This document shows, piece after piece, positions 1 to 14,312 of a stretch of 64,000 nt of DNA. How positions within the stretch are numbered: the first letter of the stretch is position 1; the number at the start of each line of letters is the position of its first letter. The stretch is from Strigops habroptila (taxonomy: Eukaryota > Chordata > Aves > Psittaciformes > Psittacidae), in NCBI RefSeq assembly GCF_004027225.2, contig NC_044277.2, positions 93,384,283 through 93,448,282 on the forward strand. Reading direction: 5' to 3'. The translations under genes were made by a program, and so were the position numbers. Under the pieces are notes generated by a model, which saw nothing but the letters and a program-made list of their open reading frames with translations, was not told the origin of the DNA and did no database searches.

Positions 1-3000
1 TGGAGTTCAGCCCAGCCTAGGCTCCTTGGGAGCTGGAGACTTTGCAGCTTGCAGAATAAGCCCTGTCTCTGCCTCTACAGAGACACTTCCATAGGGTTTC
101 TTGTTGCTGTGCCCAGTCCCTACCCAGGGTTGATGCAGAGGGTCAGCTCCACCATCCTCTGAAGCTGTGTGCAGGCAGCACCCTGGGCGTTAGGTTGCCT
201 TCTCTAAGGACATCCTTAATGAGGTTCTCAGAGGCCCTGCTGGATGTACCTGAGCATGCAGTGAGGATTCTGTGGTCTACGGGAAGGAGCAGGGTATGAA
301 CAGCTGCTGTTGAGTTATTTTTACATGATCCATACATGCCTTGAGCTTACATGGAAGCTGTTTATGACTGGGATAAGACATAAAAAATGCTAAAGTATCT
401 GGTATATCTTCCTCTTTAAGATATTACATAAATTGCATAAAGCTAATAATCTGAATTCTGGAATAAAGAGCATTAGTCACACTCTAGATACCATCTTTTT
501 CCTTTGTGAAGGAAATTCTAGAAATGGTGTTTGAAGACAGGTTTTTATCATATGCTTGAGATGCTGCAAGCAAGTTATTTATTAATTACAAAATATAGCT
601 GTTCAGTTTTGGTCTTTGGAAGGGGAGAGGACTTCTGGCCTTTAGCATTTCTTTGGGGAAGAAATAATCCAGATCTGCTGAATCAATGGATTTTCTTCTA
701 TTGACTTTATACATTTTGGCTAATGTCCAATCTAACCTCCCTCAGCTTCTGTCTGGATGTTTGAACAGTTAGGTCATCTTTGGCAGCTAGTAATATATGT
801 TTGAATTTTTTATACCAAAGTGAATATTAATGTTCAGCAGCTTATCAAGCCACAAGTTTACGTTACTGCAGAGAAAGCATTGCTGTTTACTTTTGAAAAC
901 CCAGTCTTGAATTTCTTCTCATCTAGGGGAACAGCACAGTGAATAATTCAGGGGAACAAAGGCATGGTTCAAATACATCCTGACAATCAGCAGGTCTGTA
1001 AATACAGATGGCTTAGCAACAGATCTTTGTGAAGGATCTGTTTTATATAGGCTTCCAAAATGTTGCAGGGGGGTGCATCCGTTATATGCCATGCAGGTCA
1101 AATCCTTCATAAAAGTGCCTTTTTTTCTTGTCATTAGTAAAACTTACAACTTCCTCCCCAGAGAAACCCTTTCCCTTTTTCCTGCAAACCCCTTTGTCCA
1201 GTTGTGTGAGGTCTCTGCGCGACAGAGGTCTTCTATTTGTGGAGCAATTCCTACTGGCCTCCTGCCCTTGTCTTTTTCCTTAGCAGATGACCATGTGCGG
1301 AAGTTAGTCTGCAACTGAAGGTCTGTAAACAGTTGTTAGAGCAGAAGTTGCAGGCTTTAGAGTGGTTTATTGAAGTGGGACTCAGCCAGCCCTGGGCTGT
1401 GCTGAGCTGAATGCACCCCAGTTCCCTGTCATAACATAGAGTGTATACCATGCTGACAGTCATTTGTTTTTAGTGTAGGTAATCACTGATATGTTCTTTT
1501 AAGTGAGATTCATAGATGCTGATTACATTTACTGCATAAATTACTTCATTATTAAAATCAGGTCATTTGAGCTCCAAAACCATTAACATGCAAACTATTA
1601 GCATAATTTCATAAGCTAATAAATCAAGCACAGGAAAAGAATTAAGCGGTTCCTTGTGATAAGTGTTTCTTCAGAGATTAAGAAACACAATTTTCTTATG
1701 CATATATTAGCATTTTTAAAGTGAATTCATGCAAAAGCAATTTTTCTGCATATATATAACTTATATTTAGTAATTGTTATACTCAGCCTCCAGAGCTGTT
1801 TCAAAATTCATGTTTTTTTCTCAAACCGCTGTACAGGAATTTGACATTGAACCAGCTAGCCTGTTATGATATACTCTACCTGTAAAATTCTTTATGCCTT
1901 TATTAAACAGTCAAAGTTAAGAAATAAAACAAGCCAAGATATGATTTAGAAGAAAAATAGCTTGGGTTCATCTTAGATAATGAACTGTTCATCCAAGGTA
2001 AATTTTGTATTCTTAATCTAAAGCAGTACCAATGAAATTGTAATTATCTATCTCCGTAATTGCAATCTAGAACTGTGGTTGTCTTCTTATTAAAGTGATG
2101 CATTAGAATTGATTTAATTCCCATTTCTTATGTAATAGAAAGTAATATTGGCCAGAATAATGCAGAGATAGGCTCTTCTGTTCACTTTACTGACTAGATT
2201 TAAAATAATACAGTAATACAACTGTAATTATTTAGATATACAAAAGTCACAGGGAAACAAAGAAAATTCCAATGTAAATGAAATTGTAACAAGCAACAGA
2301 TGACAATGCCCAAGATTTTTACTATGTTAGGAGAGGTCCATGATTTATTTATGTTTAGCTGGTTTTGTTTTCCTGCCTCTAACCTGCTGTTTTGGTTTGG
2401 TTAGCATATTTCTTTTTCAATATGAGGCACCCAATGATTTGGTCCAAGGAATAAGAGAATACAGAGTTTTCAGAATGGTGCTCACCAACCTGGATGTTCT
2501 TGGTCTTTTGGATCCTACAGCAATACCACGGCCTTCTTTTCTAGCCCACATGTGAAAAAACACTCTGATAGATAGCCTTTAGCAATTGCTTATGCTTGCT
2601 GCTGTTTATTGACTGACAGCTAAGACCGCACCACACTGTGAACTGCCTAACTGCCTTTTTGGGGAGGTTTGGCTTGTTGCTGTCCATCTCCTTGATACAG
2701 TTCACCCTGTGGCCAGGCAAGGACCACCACCACTAGCGCTAGGAAGGTGGTGAAGATATGCAGGAGAGGAAGTCTGGGGACATCCCTTACCATGGCAGCT
2801 GGTTGCAATGTCAGCTTTGCTGCAATTTAAAGCCACAATTTCAACCACAGGAGAGCCAGAGTGTTGACCCAATGACAGTGATAGTGTTCACCTGAGCACA
2901 ACTGAGCAACTGAGGTAGCAGGACAGCCAGCAGGCAGCCTGTGCAGAAGAGGAGGCAAAAAGGGAACTTGTTATGGTCACTCTTGTTATAGTGGTGTAGC

Positions 3001-3049
3001 TCATGTGGTAGGTGAATTGGACCTGTGGCTCAGAAGACTAGGTATTATC
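1..3049. other. Intergenic, no gene seen
   Basis: AT-rich unique sequence. All frames are short (no more than about 81 codons) and lack family signatures or a convincing exon structure. Base composition rises near 2,600-3,050, just before the CR1 fragment, without a recognisable element. Confidence 0.6.
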
Positions 3050-3546
3050 AGCAGCTCTGGGGCACCCAACTTAAGAAGAACATGGAGATGCTGGAGTGAG
3101 TCCAGAGGAGACCATGAAGATGATCAGAGGGCTGGAGCACCTATACTATGAAGACAGGCTAAGAGAATTGGGCTTGTTCAGCCTGGAGAAGAGAAGGCTT
3201 CAAGGAGGCCTTAGAGCAGACTTCCAGTGCCTAAAGGGGGCCTACAAGAAGCCTGGAGAGGGACATTAATAAGGGCAGGTAGTGACGGAACAAGAGGTAA
3301 TGGCTTTAAGCTGAAAGAGGGTAGATTTAGATCAGATGTTAGGAAGAAATTCTTTACTGTGAGGGTGGTGTGGCACTGGTACAGGTTTCCCAGAGAAGCT
3401 GTAGATGTCCCATCCCTGAAAGTGTTCAAGGCCAGGTTGGACACGATACCTGCTCTAGTGGAAGGTGTCCCTGTCCATGGCAGGAGAGTTGGAGCTAGAT
3501 ATCTTTAAGGTCCCTTCCAACTCAAACCATTCTGTGAGTCTATGAA
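3050..3546 (+). mobile_element. CR1 LINE 3' fragment
   Basis: Plus-strand CR1 3' end, from about GGAGATGCTGGAG through the conserved block TTCTTTACTGTGAGGGTGGTG and on to CCTTCCAACTCAAACCATTCTGTGAGTCTATGAA. It retains decayed codons for the ORF2 C-terminus (GNGFKLKEGRFRSDVRKKFF) with an in-frame TGA near 3,097. The left boundary is approximate. Confidence 0.9.
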
Positions 3547-6500
3547 TTGCCTAAATAGGGGAACAGCAGAGCACTGTCAATGAGCAGCTTTCCATGTCTG
3601 TTGTCCAAGCCACTCCTGTTTTATGTTCCTTTCTCACCATTTTGCCCATCAGGAAGTACAGGGGTCTTGTAAATCATGGCATCCCCCAGATTATTGTTCT
3701 TCTTACCTTTCCCCCACTGGAGGAGTCAGTGCCTCATTCCTCGCTTATGATCTCTTTACATTCTTCATTTCAAGGCAGATACTGAATTACTGCTGCTCCT
3801 GGCACGTCTTTAGCTTGTTTGGAGGCTGTGTGTGCTTCTGCATACATATAGTCATTTCTGTTGAGGATTCTCCTGGGCTGTGTTTCAGGTATGTCTTCAG
3901 AAGAGTTTATCAAAACTCCATTCCGGTTCATAAACTCATTTTTCAATACTTGTGTAATCAGTTGCACAGAGGAGGTAATGTATCTAGCACAGGGCAGGTG
4001 ACACCACCCATGTGAAATGGCATTTATGAGAATTTTCTAGTCAAAATGTAAGTAATCACAGTAAAATGGTTATGGAGTATTTGGGAGTGTTGGTTTCCAT
4101 ATCGCTGAAGCTGAATATTAAAAAGGAGATTTGAAATCTTGTCCAGACAAATTGGCATGATTGGGAGTTTTTACAACATGACAGTCCTACTGGAAGACAA
4201 ATGGTGGCTACTGTGCAAACACAAAAGCTGATTTGATTGCTTTGTTCATATATAGTAGAATCCCATGGAAGTCAAAGGCAGATTTCTCACTTGAATAAAA
4301 TTTCTGGGTCAGGTTCCACATTTGCATGAATGAATATATGTAAAAGCAAGAATTTGAATTTCCAAAATTCTGTAATAATTACTCTCAAGGTAACACTGCT
4401 ATCTTCCCTTTTAAAGTGCTAACAAATCTTTTTAAGGTGGAACACCCAATGTGAAGTACTTCACTCAGCCAGGCAGCATCCTAATCTTCAGCAGTGTATG
4501 AAGAGGAAGGTTCCTCATGGCAGTGTTTGGCACACCTACCCCAGGCTTCTGCTCTCACAGCCTCTCAGAAGACTCGGTTCCTCTCCATGTGCTAGGGGAA
4601 AAATCTCAGACAACATTTAGGGCAAAATGATGGCATCTCTGCTCAGGTCCAATGAATGTTCTCTCAAGAGAACAATAGAGAAACTAATTTGAATCACAGA
4701 ATTTATGTTTCACTGTTGTTTTTCACTGACATTGTTTATACTGCCAACTTTTTCAGCCTATTTATCTGCTTTCTCTGTAAACTGTGACCCTCTGATGAAG
4801 TAGTAAATTCAGCTTGGAATTAATTTCTAGTATAAACTAGTTTCTGGTATACCTGCTTATGGAGGGTCGCAGGACAGTGGTAAAAGATATTTGAAAATCA
4901 GTCTTTGAGTGATAGCTTTTTCATTACATTAAAAGCTTATTCATTTGCTAATCTGACTGCTTCTAAACTACTGCTAGCACATTATATGCACTTTCTAACT
5001 CATGAAGGAAGAAAATGGAGACAAGTGGACTGAGTTGTCTGTGCCTGGCAATTACAGTGCATATTGGTGACAGGAGAATGGACGAAAGTTCAAATCCATT
5101 TCTAATGAATTCCCTTAATATGAAAAACTGCATACAGAGCTTCACTTTACACACACAGTTCAGAGCCAGGAAAAGCCTGGCTGAGGCATTCAGATGTAAT
5201 GTACTATTTTCTTCCAGCATGTCTGCATTGTCTGCTGTGCTACAGTGTACCTCTGCAACCCATCCCAGGAAACATGCCTGTCCTCCATGGATGCTTCTAG
5301 AACAGACTATCATCCTGCTCCTTACTCCCTATTGTGCCTGCAAGTGTATGGAATGGTATTTGGAGAAGAGTGCTAGGAAATCAGCATTCCTGCTCTGGGG
5401 TACTTATAACAAACCCAGCAGCTTTGCTCCTTTCCCAGGAATCCAAAATACTTATGGAAATCCTGAGCTATTGCAGATTTTCTTCCAGGAAAATGATGTT
5501 GTCACCAGAATCTTTCTCATGGCAAGAAGGGCTGCTGGTTTGGTTTGCTGGTGGGGTTTTTTTTTTTTGTTGTTGTTATTGGTTTGGGATTTCAGTGTTT
5601 TGGGGGTAAGTAAGAAACTACAGATGGTTGAGGTGGAAACTGGACCATCTACCAGAGGTTATTCCAGGAGTGGAGACACTTCCAAAGTCCATTGGGACCT
5701 CCACAAAAATCCCTATGGCCATTTCAGTATCCTGCTTGTTACCAAACCCGCTCATTGATTAAACTAGTTACCCAGCTCAACCATTGCTCCATTTCTGCCT
5801 TAGCAAATATTTCTGTAAAAGCAAAACAGATGTATAGTGCCTGTCAGTCACTTAAAAAAAAAATAGTAATAATCCACAAACACCAAGATATGTGAAAGTG
5901 TTTGCTGAGGACCAAAGCTTTGGTGTGAGAAAAGAGTTCAAGAAAACTAGGATACACATGTTCTTGCTTTGTCATGTGTTCTCTGATGCAAATTTGAAAT
6001 TACAGTATTGAAGGTGACTGTGGAGTTTGTGGAAGTGCCTGCTGAAGATATCTGATGTGATGTATATGACCTTGGATTATCAAAATCTTATCCTCATGCA
6101 TTGCGTTGACTCCATTTGCGTTATTGAGAGTATGTGAATTATACGAACTGAAGAATAAGAACCAGTTCACACAAATGGTTCTCTCTTAGTTACACGTCAA
6201 GTCATGTATCTTCTCCATTTTCTTACATAACCTTAAATGAGACAAAAAACTTTAATTTCTTATGAGTGTATTTGAACTTTTCAATGGAATGGGGTTTTAA
6301 ATCTCAAGATATCTGAAAAATTATGAGACGAAGAATGGGGTTTTTAAGGTTAATTTTATTTAAATAGAATTCAGATGCTTACTTGAGACCTTAAGAATTT
6401 TTGTACAAAATTATGCAAAACAATGTGGTTTAATTACTTAAGATCATGATAATCTGCTTTCACTTTATTTCCTGTTCTGTGAACCACTCACTGCAGGTGG

Positions 6501-7977
6501 TGGAAAACATTTTTCCTTTTTATTGCAGATGACCTGTAGTTCCAGGTTCTTCCTCAAGAAAAATTCAAAGAAGTTATTAATCAAATTGGCAGATTTTAAG
6601 GTAAACTGCAAAGGACAAAGAAAATTGCTCCACCAACGCCAGAAATTGACCCCACAGGAATTATCTGAATGGCTGTAATATATCTCCCATAGAAGACTGG
6701 CAGTGTTGGTTATTTGTCATTTTTATGTGACATATGTTAGCTCACCTTTGTTTATCCATCCATCCTGAACACTGTAGAGGAGAATTATGCATAATAGTAT
6801 ATATATAGGATATTCTGGAAATACAATTTTCTCTCAGAAATGAGCCTCCAAAACTTGCATAAAAAGCTATCATCTGTGGCTTGTATTTCAAATAAACAGA
6901 TCCTTTGAAATTACTCTAACACTGCAGAGTGTTTATAAACTGACTAATGCTTACAACTAGCTCATTTGTTAGCATGCCATCTTCTTGTTTCCATGCTTTC
7001 TGGGCATTTGGGACCCATTTTTGAACCAGGGCACTTCCTGCTCATTGTCCCAATAACCCTGGAATATTTCAGGGTTGTCATCCAGAGTGCAAAGGCAGTC
7101 ATGTCTTGACGCTGTGGCTTGGCTCAGTGCTGGCTGACCGTGGTCAATGAACTGTTTTGGTGTGCTAAGCCAGCAGGCATCTGATCCAGTATGGAGAGAC
7201 CTGGTGGCTTTCTGTTAGGTGACCATGCAGAAATGTCTCAACAGCAAGTGTCAAAGATGATGCAAAGGTGGAGATGAGACAACTCTACCAGAAGGGAGGA
7301 GGGATCTGGCTTATCACCTACCAGTTAAGTCACCTGAAGGGGGGCATGGAACTGCAACCTAGTAGGGGTAGCTACCGTGTGGTTTTCAACACCCTGCTTA
7401 GATATGTACTGCTGATGAGATTAACTTCATGCTGTCTGTTAAGAAACCTGTTTATCAGCATAGGGTATCATCTTTGAAAGATGTAATGCTTAAATGAAAA
7501 TATAAGATGTTTATGCATTACGACAGAGAAAGTTTTATCTTGCATTACAGGCAAATATTACTGCAACATAGAACTACATTTTAGAAAATCAGAAGAGAAG
7601 ATAGTGACAAACTTATTTTAACTGACATGTCAAGTGTATGCAGTTTTATACTTTTGATTACACAGATTTTGTTAAAGTGGACCAACGTCAGCTAAGTTTT
7701 TTTACCAGTATGACAAGTCCTTTTCTTCTCTTTAGGTCTTGCACACGGAGATCTGCAGCACTGAACATACAACCTTTATTTCCAGGCACTTCTAAATAAG
7801 GACAACCAAGAAAGTTAAGGCAAATCAAATTAGGGATGTGATCCAACTTCCATAAATTAAAGTGCATTAAAGGCTTCTGTGTGGTTTAGTTTCTTCAGGT
7901 GTAGTGCAGCTGTAGACTTGCTTGAGGTCTGATCTCAATTCTTGTTATTGATTACTCTTAAATTTAATGAACTTTAG
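3547..7977. other. Intergenic, with one unexplained 247-codon frame
   Basis: Mostly unique AT-rich DNA. Plus-strand 5,015-5,758 is open for 247 codons from an ATG, the longest frame outside the SOX4 region, but it runs through a poly-T tract (Phe/Leu repeat), has no recognisable domain, and part of it is also open on the other strand. I treat it as probably fortuitous. POU octamers occur at 4,320 and 5,986. Confidence 0.5.
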
Positions 7978-8236
7978 AAAAACCGAAGAGTGAGATTAAA
8001 ATGGTTGAAATGTGTGTCTATTCTAATTAAACACTTAAGGGAAGAAGAGAATGTCTTACCAAATGACTTGCCTAGGTATAGCTTGGAAGTATACAACATT
8101 ACTGAAGTAAGGTCTCCTGTTGCAGTTGATGAAAATCCTAACAATAACAGCACTAGGCTAAAAAGTATCTTGGGAGCTATATTCAAGGTGAAAACTATGG
8201 ACAAATCAGAGATGATGATTCTGAAGTGTTTCCAAG
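7978..8236 (+). CDS. Weak candidate coding exon, plus strand
   Basis: A 259-bp block open in one frame (86 codons plus one base) runs from an AG at 7,976-7,977 to a near-perfect donor, CCAAG/GTAAGT, at 8,236/8,237. Immediately before the AG the frame is closed by TAG. The peptide is hydrophilic and Lys/Asn-rich, with a segment RSPVAVDENPNNNST. The acceptor is poor, with little pyrimidine tract, and the antisense strand is also open over most of it. No family recognised. Most likely chance, but the donor makes it worth checking. Confidence 0.15.
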
Positions 8237-8317
8237 GTAAGTAAACATATTTTTAAATATTTTATTACTGTTTTGCTAATATTTATTAATAATTTATCCT
8301 TGGGGGGAAAAAAAAAG

Positions 8318-8672
8318 TAAAAAGGCTTAGGGAGGATCTTATCCATGTGTATAAATACATAATAGGAAGGAGCAAAGAAGGCAGAGCCAGGCTCTTCTCA
8401 GTGATATCCAAGGAAGGGATAAAAGGCAATAGGCATAAACCAAGGAAGTTCCATTTAAAAGAAGAAGAAACATTTTGTTCCCATGAGGTTGGTCAAACAC
8501 TGGAACAGGTTGCCCAGAGAGGTTGTGGAGTCTGTGCCTTTGGAGATATTTAAGAACACAGCTGGTCATGCCCTGAGTAAACTGCTGCCTTGCAGACCCT
8601 GCTTTGAGCAGAGGGTTGGACCTGATGGTCTCCAGAGATCCCTTCTTACCTTAGCCTGCTGTGATTCTGTGT
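8318..8672 (+). mobile_element. CR1 LINE 3' fragment, divergent subfamily
   Basis: Plus-strand CR1-type sequence with the landmark HWNRLPREVVESVPLEIFKN followed by a short 3' UTR ending CCTGCTGTGATTCTGTG. The 3' part (GAGGGTTGGACCTGATGGTC) differs from the other copies here, indicating another CR1 subfamily. It begins 81 bp after the donor-like site at 8,237. Confidence 0.85.
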
Positions 8673-11600
8673 AAAGATATTGCTAGATATAAGCAAAATT
8701 TCAGTCTCTGAGGTTTCCTCTGATATCATCTTATTTACCAATGGTGTTTTAACTATCCTTTCTGTAATACAGTGAAAAGGGGCGATTCAAATGTAAGTGG
8801 TCCTTTTGAATAGCAATGGGAAATTAAAATGTTATGCCAGCAATTCCTTTGTAGAATTCAGGTTCATTTGTCAATGATCTGGACATTGATTTTATCTTTG
8901 GTCTGCAAGAAACATTTTCTCCAGATCTTCACCAATTTTTCATTTTGGATGATTTCTGACATATTGCTTTTGACAATACTTACTCTCATCTTCTTTTTTT
9001 TTTTTCCTTGCCAGTTCCAGTATACTGTAATGTGTTAAAAATGGAATATAACCATAAATGACTTCAGTATTTTCAGTAGTCTTAGCATTTTGCCCAAACT
9101 AGCTTGTTTGACATCTCTGTTCAAATGTTCTGAATTTGCTGTGTTGCTAAATAATCCAGATGTTCAAACACCAGTTTAAGAAGAGCTGTATCTACTTAAT
9201 GGAAGCATGCAAGGATCCAGAACACTGGAAAGCAGCAGAACTTCTCCTAATTTTGTCTACTGTCTATATTTATCGCTGCTGATTTGACTCCGTGCCTTCC
9301 CTTCCACCCCAGCTGCCACTAGGCAGATGGCATTCCCAGCAAAATAAACAGTTCAGATTCAGTACGTTATTTGTTGTCTGGAAATGTTAGCAGATGACAG
9401 GGAGAGGGGAGGAAGAGGAGGACTAGCTTTGCATTTTTTAGGTCAAGTTTTGCCCTGGATTCTACTCAGTCACTGCAGAGAGGTCCTGGGGATGATCAGG
9501 TGAAAGGGAGCAAGAAAGAGTTTGATACTGTGCGTATAGTGACCTTTGATACTTTCTGAGGCTTGCCGGATTTAAATTTCCATACTATGCAGCTATTTAT
9601 TTCCAACTCTATAATAGCTTTCATTTATTAAAGGGCTGAAAAATATTGTTTGCCCTAGAAACCAAGTGAAAACAATGAGGAACGAGAAGGCATCCCTTCA
9701 AAGTAGTTACTATTAAACCCAGACACAAAGGGGAACGTTCGCAGTATCTATGAACAGATGTCTAATGACAAGCAAACAAAACAATTATTCTTAAGTAATG
9801 GTTTATTTCTGGTTTATTTTTAAAATGCCTTTTATTCAGCCTTTTCACATTAGTCATATCTATATGCTTTTAGTGTCGGGTGCTGGCCCGAGTGATACTG
9901 AGAAAAATACGATGGTCTAGGGTTTCGTACAATAAAAGAGGGACGGAGAGACATGGTAACATTTTAGACTAAAGCAGAATATAGCCACAGGTGCCCAGCG
10001 TTGCCTTCAGGAATTCAACTTTCAGATTAACTGTGCTAACCTTTCATCCTGGGGACTGAAATCTCCAAAACTATTGTGCGTCTCAGAGTGAGAAGTTTCA
10101 GATGAAATTGTTTTGTTGGAAAAAGCTAAGGGAAAAGGGTGCTGCTTTTGGCATCTTAAAAAATATTTTTGTAACTGTTTTTCTGAGGAGCTGTGGTAAC
10201 TCTGTGTGTTGCAACAAGGACTTGATATTCAGCACATCTGACTGGAGCAGTGGTTTTGGCTGCCTTGTGAAAATTAATTCAAAATACTACTCAGAGCACA
10301 GGCTTGTGAAAAACATCAGTTTATAACAGAAGCGTTCTTGCTGTCCAGCTGTGATGGGGTCACTGAGACATCCGGTCTGAGAGCAGAGGCAGATGTCCTT
10401 TTCAGTGACTCAGGCTAGAGGACTTTAAGCAGGTATTGGCCCATCTGCTTGGTACCACTCCCACATCTCCGATGTCATGGCTGATTATCCAAACACTCCA
10501 GCCCTGTTTCAGTGCAAATTCAGGGAAGCAGTGCCATTCACTAACAATGCCACTTTAACAGCCCCCAGCTGCTTATTCCCAGCCTATGCCCTCCTTCAGT
10601 TGTAAAATTGTTTATGAGGGCTTGCAACAATCTGGATCCAAACCCTGCCCCTCCACACCTGCAAAAGAGCTCTGATTATTTTTAATCTGAGCCAACTCTC
10701 AGAACCAGTTCAATGCAGAGGTGACTGTGGCTAGATTTGCCAGAGGACAACCAACTGTCTGTGCCCTGCAAGCAGGGAGATGGTCTTTTCCAGGCACTGA
10801 ATTTTCCTCTTGCATTTTATGTGCGGGTGTCATAAGGAGACCCAACTGTGTTTGTACACATTCTGAAGTCAGGAGAGCTATGGGAGCAGCTGAGGACTGG
10901 CATCCCCCTCTGCAGAAGGCAGCCAGCTGAGGCTGGGAATCCCCTGAACTGCCACTGTAGTGTTTGATAAAGCTACTCTGGCAGAACACTTCATGCTCTA
11001 TCCTTGCTTTCCTACCACCTTAAAAGGTAACTAAGTCTTAATAAGGCTTATGTATGAAGCCAAAGTCTCTGCTGGTTCCATGAGCACTTCATTACGCCCA
11101 AGAAATGTAGTAACATTTCTATTTTGTACCACAAGCACAATTCTTGACTGAGCAGGAGGGAAATTTTCTCAAACTCTTTGGGCAAAATGCCCTGAATTAG
11201 AACCAGAAAACACAGGACTATGTAATCCACCAGCATTCTAATGATAGTCCATATATCTCCTTTTGTCACCTGCACAAGTCACTTAGAAAGACACACCAGT
11301 GTTTCTAACTAGAAATTAGTTGAACTTGAAAAAGATGGGTTTTTTGAAAGCCCTGTAAAGGTATTTCACAGTTTATGTGCACTGTATAGAGTTTCTATGA
11401 TGTGGGAATAAGTCTGGAACATCAGTGCTGGTGTTGCTTTCCACATGTAGTCCATAGATCCTGGAGGTCTGTGAGCTTTTTATATGAGGTCTGTGAAAAT
11501 TTACCTATGAAGAGTCAGGGACCTTTAATTTGCTACATAAAGGTCTACATTTACATTAGGAAGAAAAAGAAAACTAGGAATTTGCAGTCTGATGCAGCCT

Positions 11601-12387
11601 GAAAGTCACTGATTTGGTGTCAGTATTTGTCAGTATTCATCTGTGCTACAAATGACTGCGTGCTAATTTCCCATGCAGGCAAGCATGTGTGTTTGTCCAT
11701 GATGGTTTTATTCTCTCCTGGGTTCTCAAGATGGTTTCTTTGTGACCTAAATTCTTAGGATGCCAACAAAATAAAATTCTAGGTGAATTTAGGTAGTTCA
11801 TGACAAAGCTTGTAAGGAGTCGTGGAGCTATCTGTGGATTAGGTGAATGTAAGGGGTTTAAATAGATATATAAAGAGAAAAAAAAAATGAATTATGATTT
11901 TAAAAAAAACAAGCTATGTTTCTCTCTCCTGTCTAATTAAATTTTAAGCCCTCCCTTTTTAACCAGCATATGGGCCACAGATGTCCTAGTCATCTGGGGA
12001 TCAGTTAGATACATGTCTGCGTGTTATTCAAGTTCCAGCTGATTAAGCTATTGCATATACCAGTTTCCTGTGATATTTGTACGGATTACCATGGGCAGCA
12101 AAGCTAGCTTGGAGATTTTTGGCAAAATTAGTTTAGTCCAAAAATGCCTTTATTTTTCTAAGCCAAAACTTTGTAGGAAACAAGTCAAATCAGATTTCAA
12201 GGCCCTGAAAAATTAAACTTGATAAAGCAGGATTTTGACACTTTTTGTAAAATGGATTTTAGTTACAAAACATAAACTAATTCTACTACAGTTGAAATGT
12301 TTTAAAAATCACCTAAACAAAATATTTCTAATTACGGTTTTGACATTATTATTATTTTTAGTTCATAAAATTTGTCAAGGTTTTGAA

Positions 12388-12411
12388 TTTTTTTTTTTTT
12401 TTTTTTTTTTT
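12388..12411. repeat. Poly(T) run, 24 bp
   Basis: An uninterrupted T24. No CR1 or other retroelement recognised beside it, so its origin is unclear. Confidence 0.95.
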
Positions 12412-14292
12412 GCCACGGTCCAAGAAAGAGAGCTTTCCACAAGGTGGGAAAGAGTCCAAATCCAGTCCTAGTTCAGTTCACTATATTGTAGAGATCTGAA
12501 AGAAGAACTCAGCAGAAGAGAATGAAGGAGAGCCACATAAGTGTCCTCCAAAAAAGAACAAATGAGGTATTGTTGTTCTACTTTCCCTTCACATCTGCTG
12601 CCTTTAATCATTCATTAGCAGCTATAGTTCTGGTACGATTCTTATCAGGTATCTATTCCAACAAGTAAAGCATAATGGTAATGAATAATCGGGATCTATT
12701 ATTTTAGCAACTGTTCCTGATTCCGTTTAATAACTAAATGAACACAAAATGTTTTCTCCTTCTTCTAGCAGGGCTATTGAATTTAGATGTACTATAGATA
12801 AATGCTTAAAGAAGTCATTCCTCAAAACTTACAACAGGAAACATTTGCATGTTTATGTATCTTCTTCATACAATGATGAAATACCTTTTGCATTTTTTTT
12901 CAAGGTTACACAGGAAGCAACCTAGTATGTTAATTATGGTTCATTAAGTAATCGCATTACAATGGAAAAAAATTCTCTAGCATATAGCTACAGCATACAG
13001 ATTAATAAGTACTGGTTAACTTCAAGTTATGATGCCTGCTTAATGACTACAATTCTGCTTCAATGGTTGGCAATGCAACAAATATTTGTATTTTATTTCA
13101 AAGCAAAACTTTTCCTATAAATTATAAAGTTTAAATTATGTTATGCAGTTATTTCACCTAGAAATTAGAGTGAAGGGGTTTCACATTTTGCGAAGAAATG
13201 TAGAGGGAGCAGGTATGGTTGGGGATATTTTCTTGAGTGTATGGGAAAAATGGAAAAAATGTTTCAGTTATTCTTGGGAAAGAGCACTGTGAGAATTTTT
13301 GCTAGCGGAAGTTGAAAGAAACAAAAACATGGGGGTTGAGATTAATGAGATTACTGAATTTGGCCAAGGAATTCATTCAGAAGTTGCAAATTCTTGGATA
13401 AATTGAAAATGACAATTAGAGGATGAATTTCTTAGGAGACTTTAAAATTGTGAGAGGTCTGAGGTCTGGCTACTTTAAACAAACAACGAATCTCATGAGA
13501 GCTTCCTGTCACTGGAGTAGTTTGTCAGGTGGAGGAACCTCTGAAGATATTAGAGAGGGAAAGCCTCTGGACAGTAGCTTAGCCTTATCTTTGCTGTTGG
13601 CTGAGAAAAATTTATGATAATGGTCAATTTAGAAAACATCAGGGTTTGACTGTGAATAAATCCTCCACTACTTCACTAAGGAGTGGATTGACAACCAGGC
13701 TTTATAATGTCCATTCATAGGTACTAGTAGTGGGAGAAACTCCTCCTTTCCCAGCTTAGGTTCAAGGAGGTTTTGGGTTACTTCAGCCCCAAGTGGTAGC
13801 TGAATAGTGTACTGCTATACATGAAAACAAAAGCTGCAGATCCCACAGCTGCACTGTCCTGCTTTATTGCTTTATTGTATAGGTCTTAGGAGGCCCCCTT
13901 TGAAAAAAGGGCTGCAGGAAAGAGAAACCATAGGCTCTGTACAATTGCTTCTCTCTTCTCCTTCCCTTCTGCTGATAGAAGTTGGTGTATGAGAATCTCA
14001 GTAAATGGTTGGTTAATAAGTGCAATAAGCTCATTGAAAACTGTGATTTTGTAAAGACTAAATTTATGACTTTGCTGTGTACATGGTACACACTGGGCAT
14101 GGACACTCAGCTGCTGTGACTTGTCATAGCTCTGTGGAAGTCGGTCAACCCTGAGCAATTCATACTGTGTGAGGATTTCACAGAATGAATATGAAAGACC
14201 ATTTTATATTCAATCATTTCATGACAGAGGACTGACATGACCAAGACCATTTTCATATGGGTTATGTAGCTATGGGATTACTTCAGTCAGTT

Positions 14293-14312
14293 AAAAAAAA
14301 AAAAAAAAAAAA
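14293..14312. repeat. Poly(A) run, 20 bp
   Basis: An uninterrupted A20 in unique AT-rich sequence. Confidence 0.95.
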
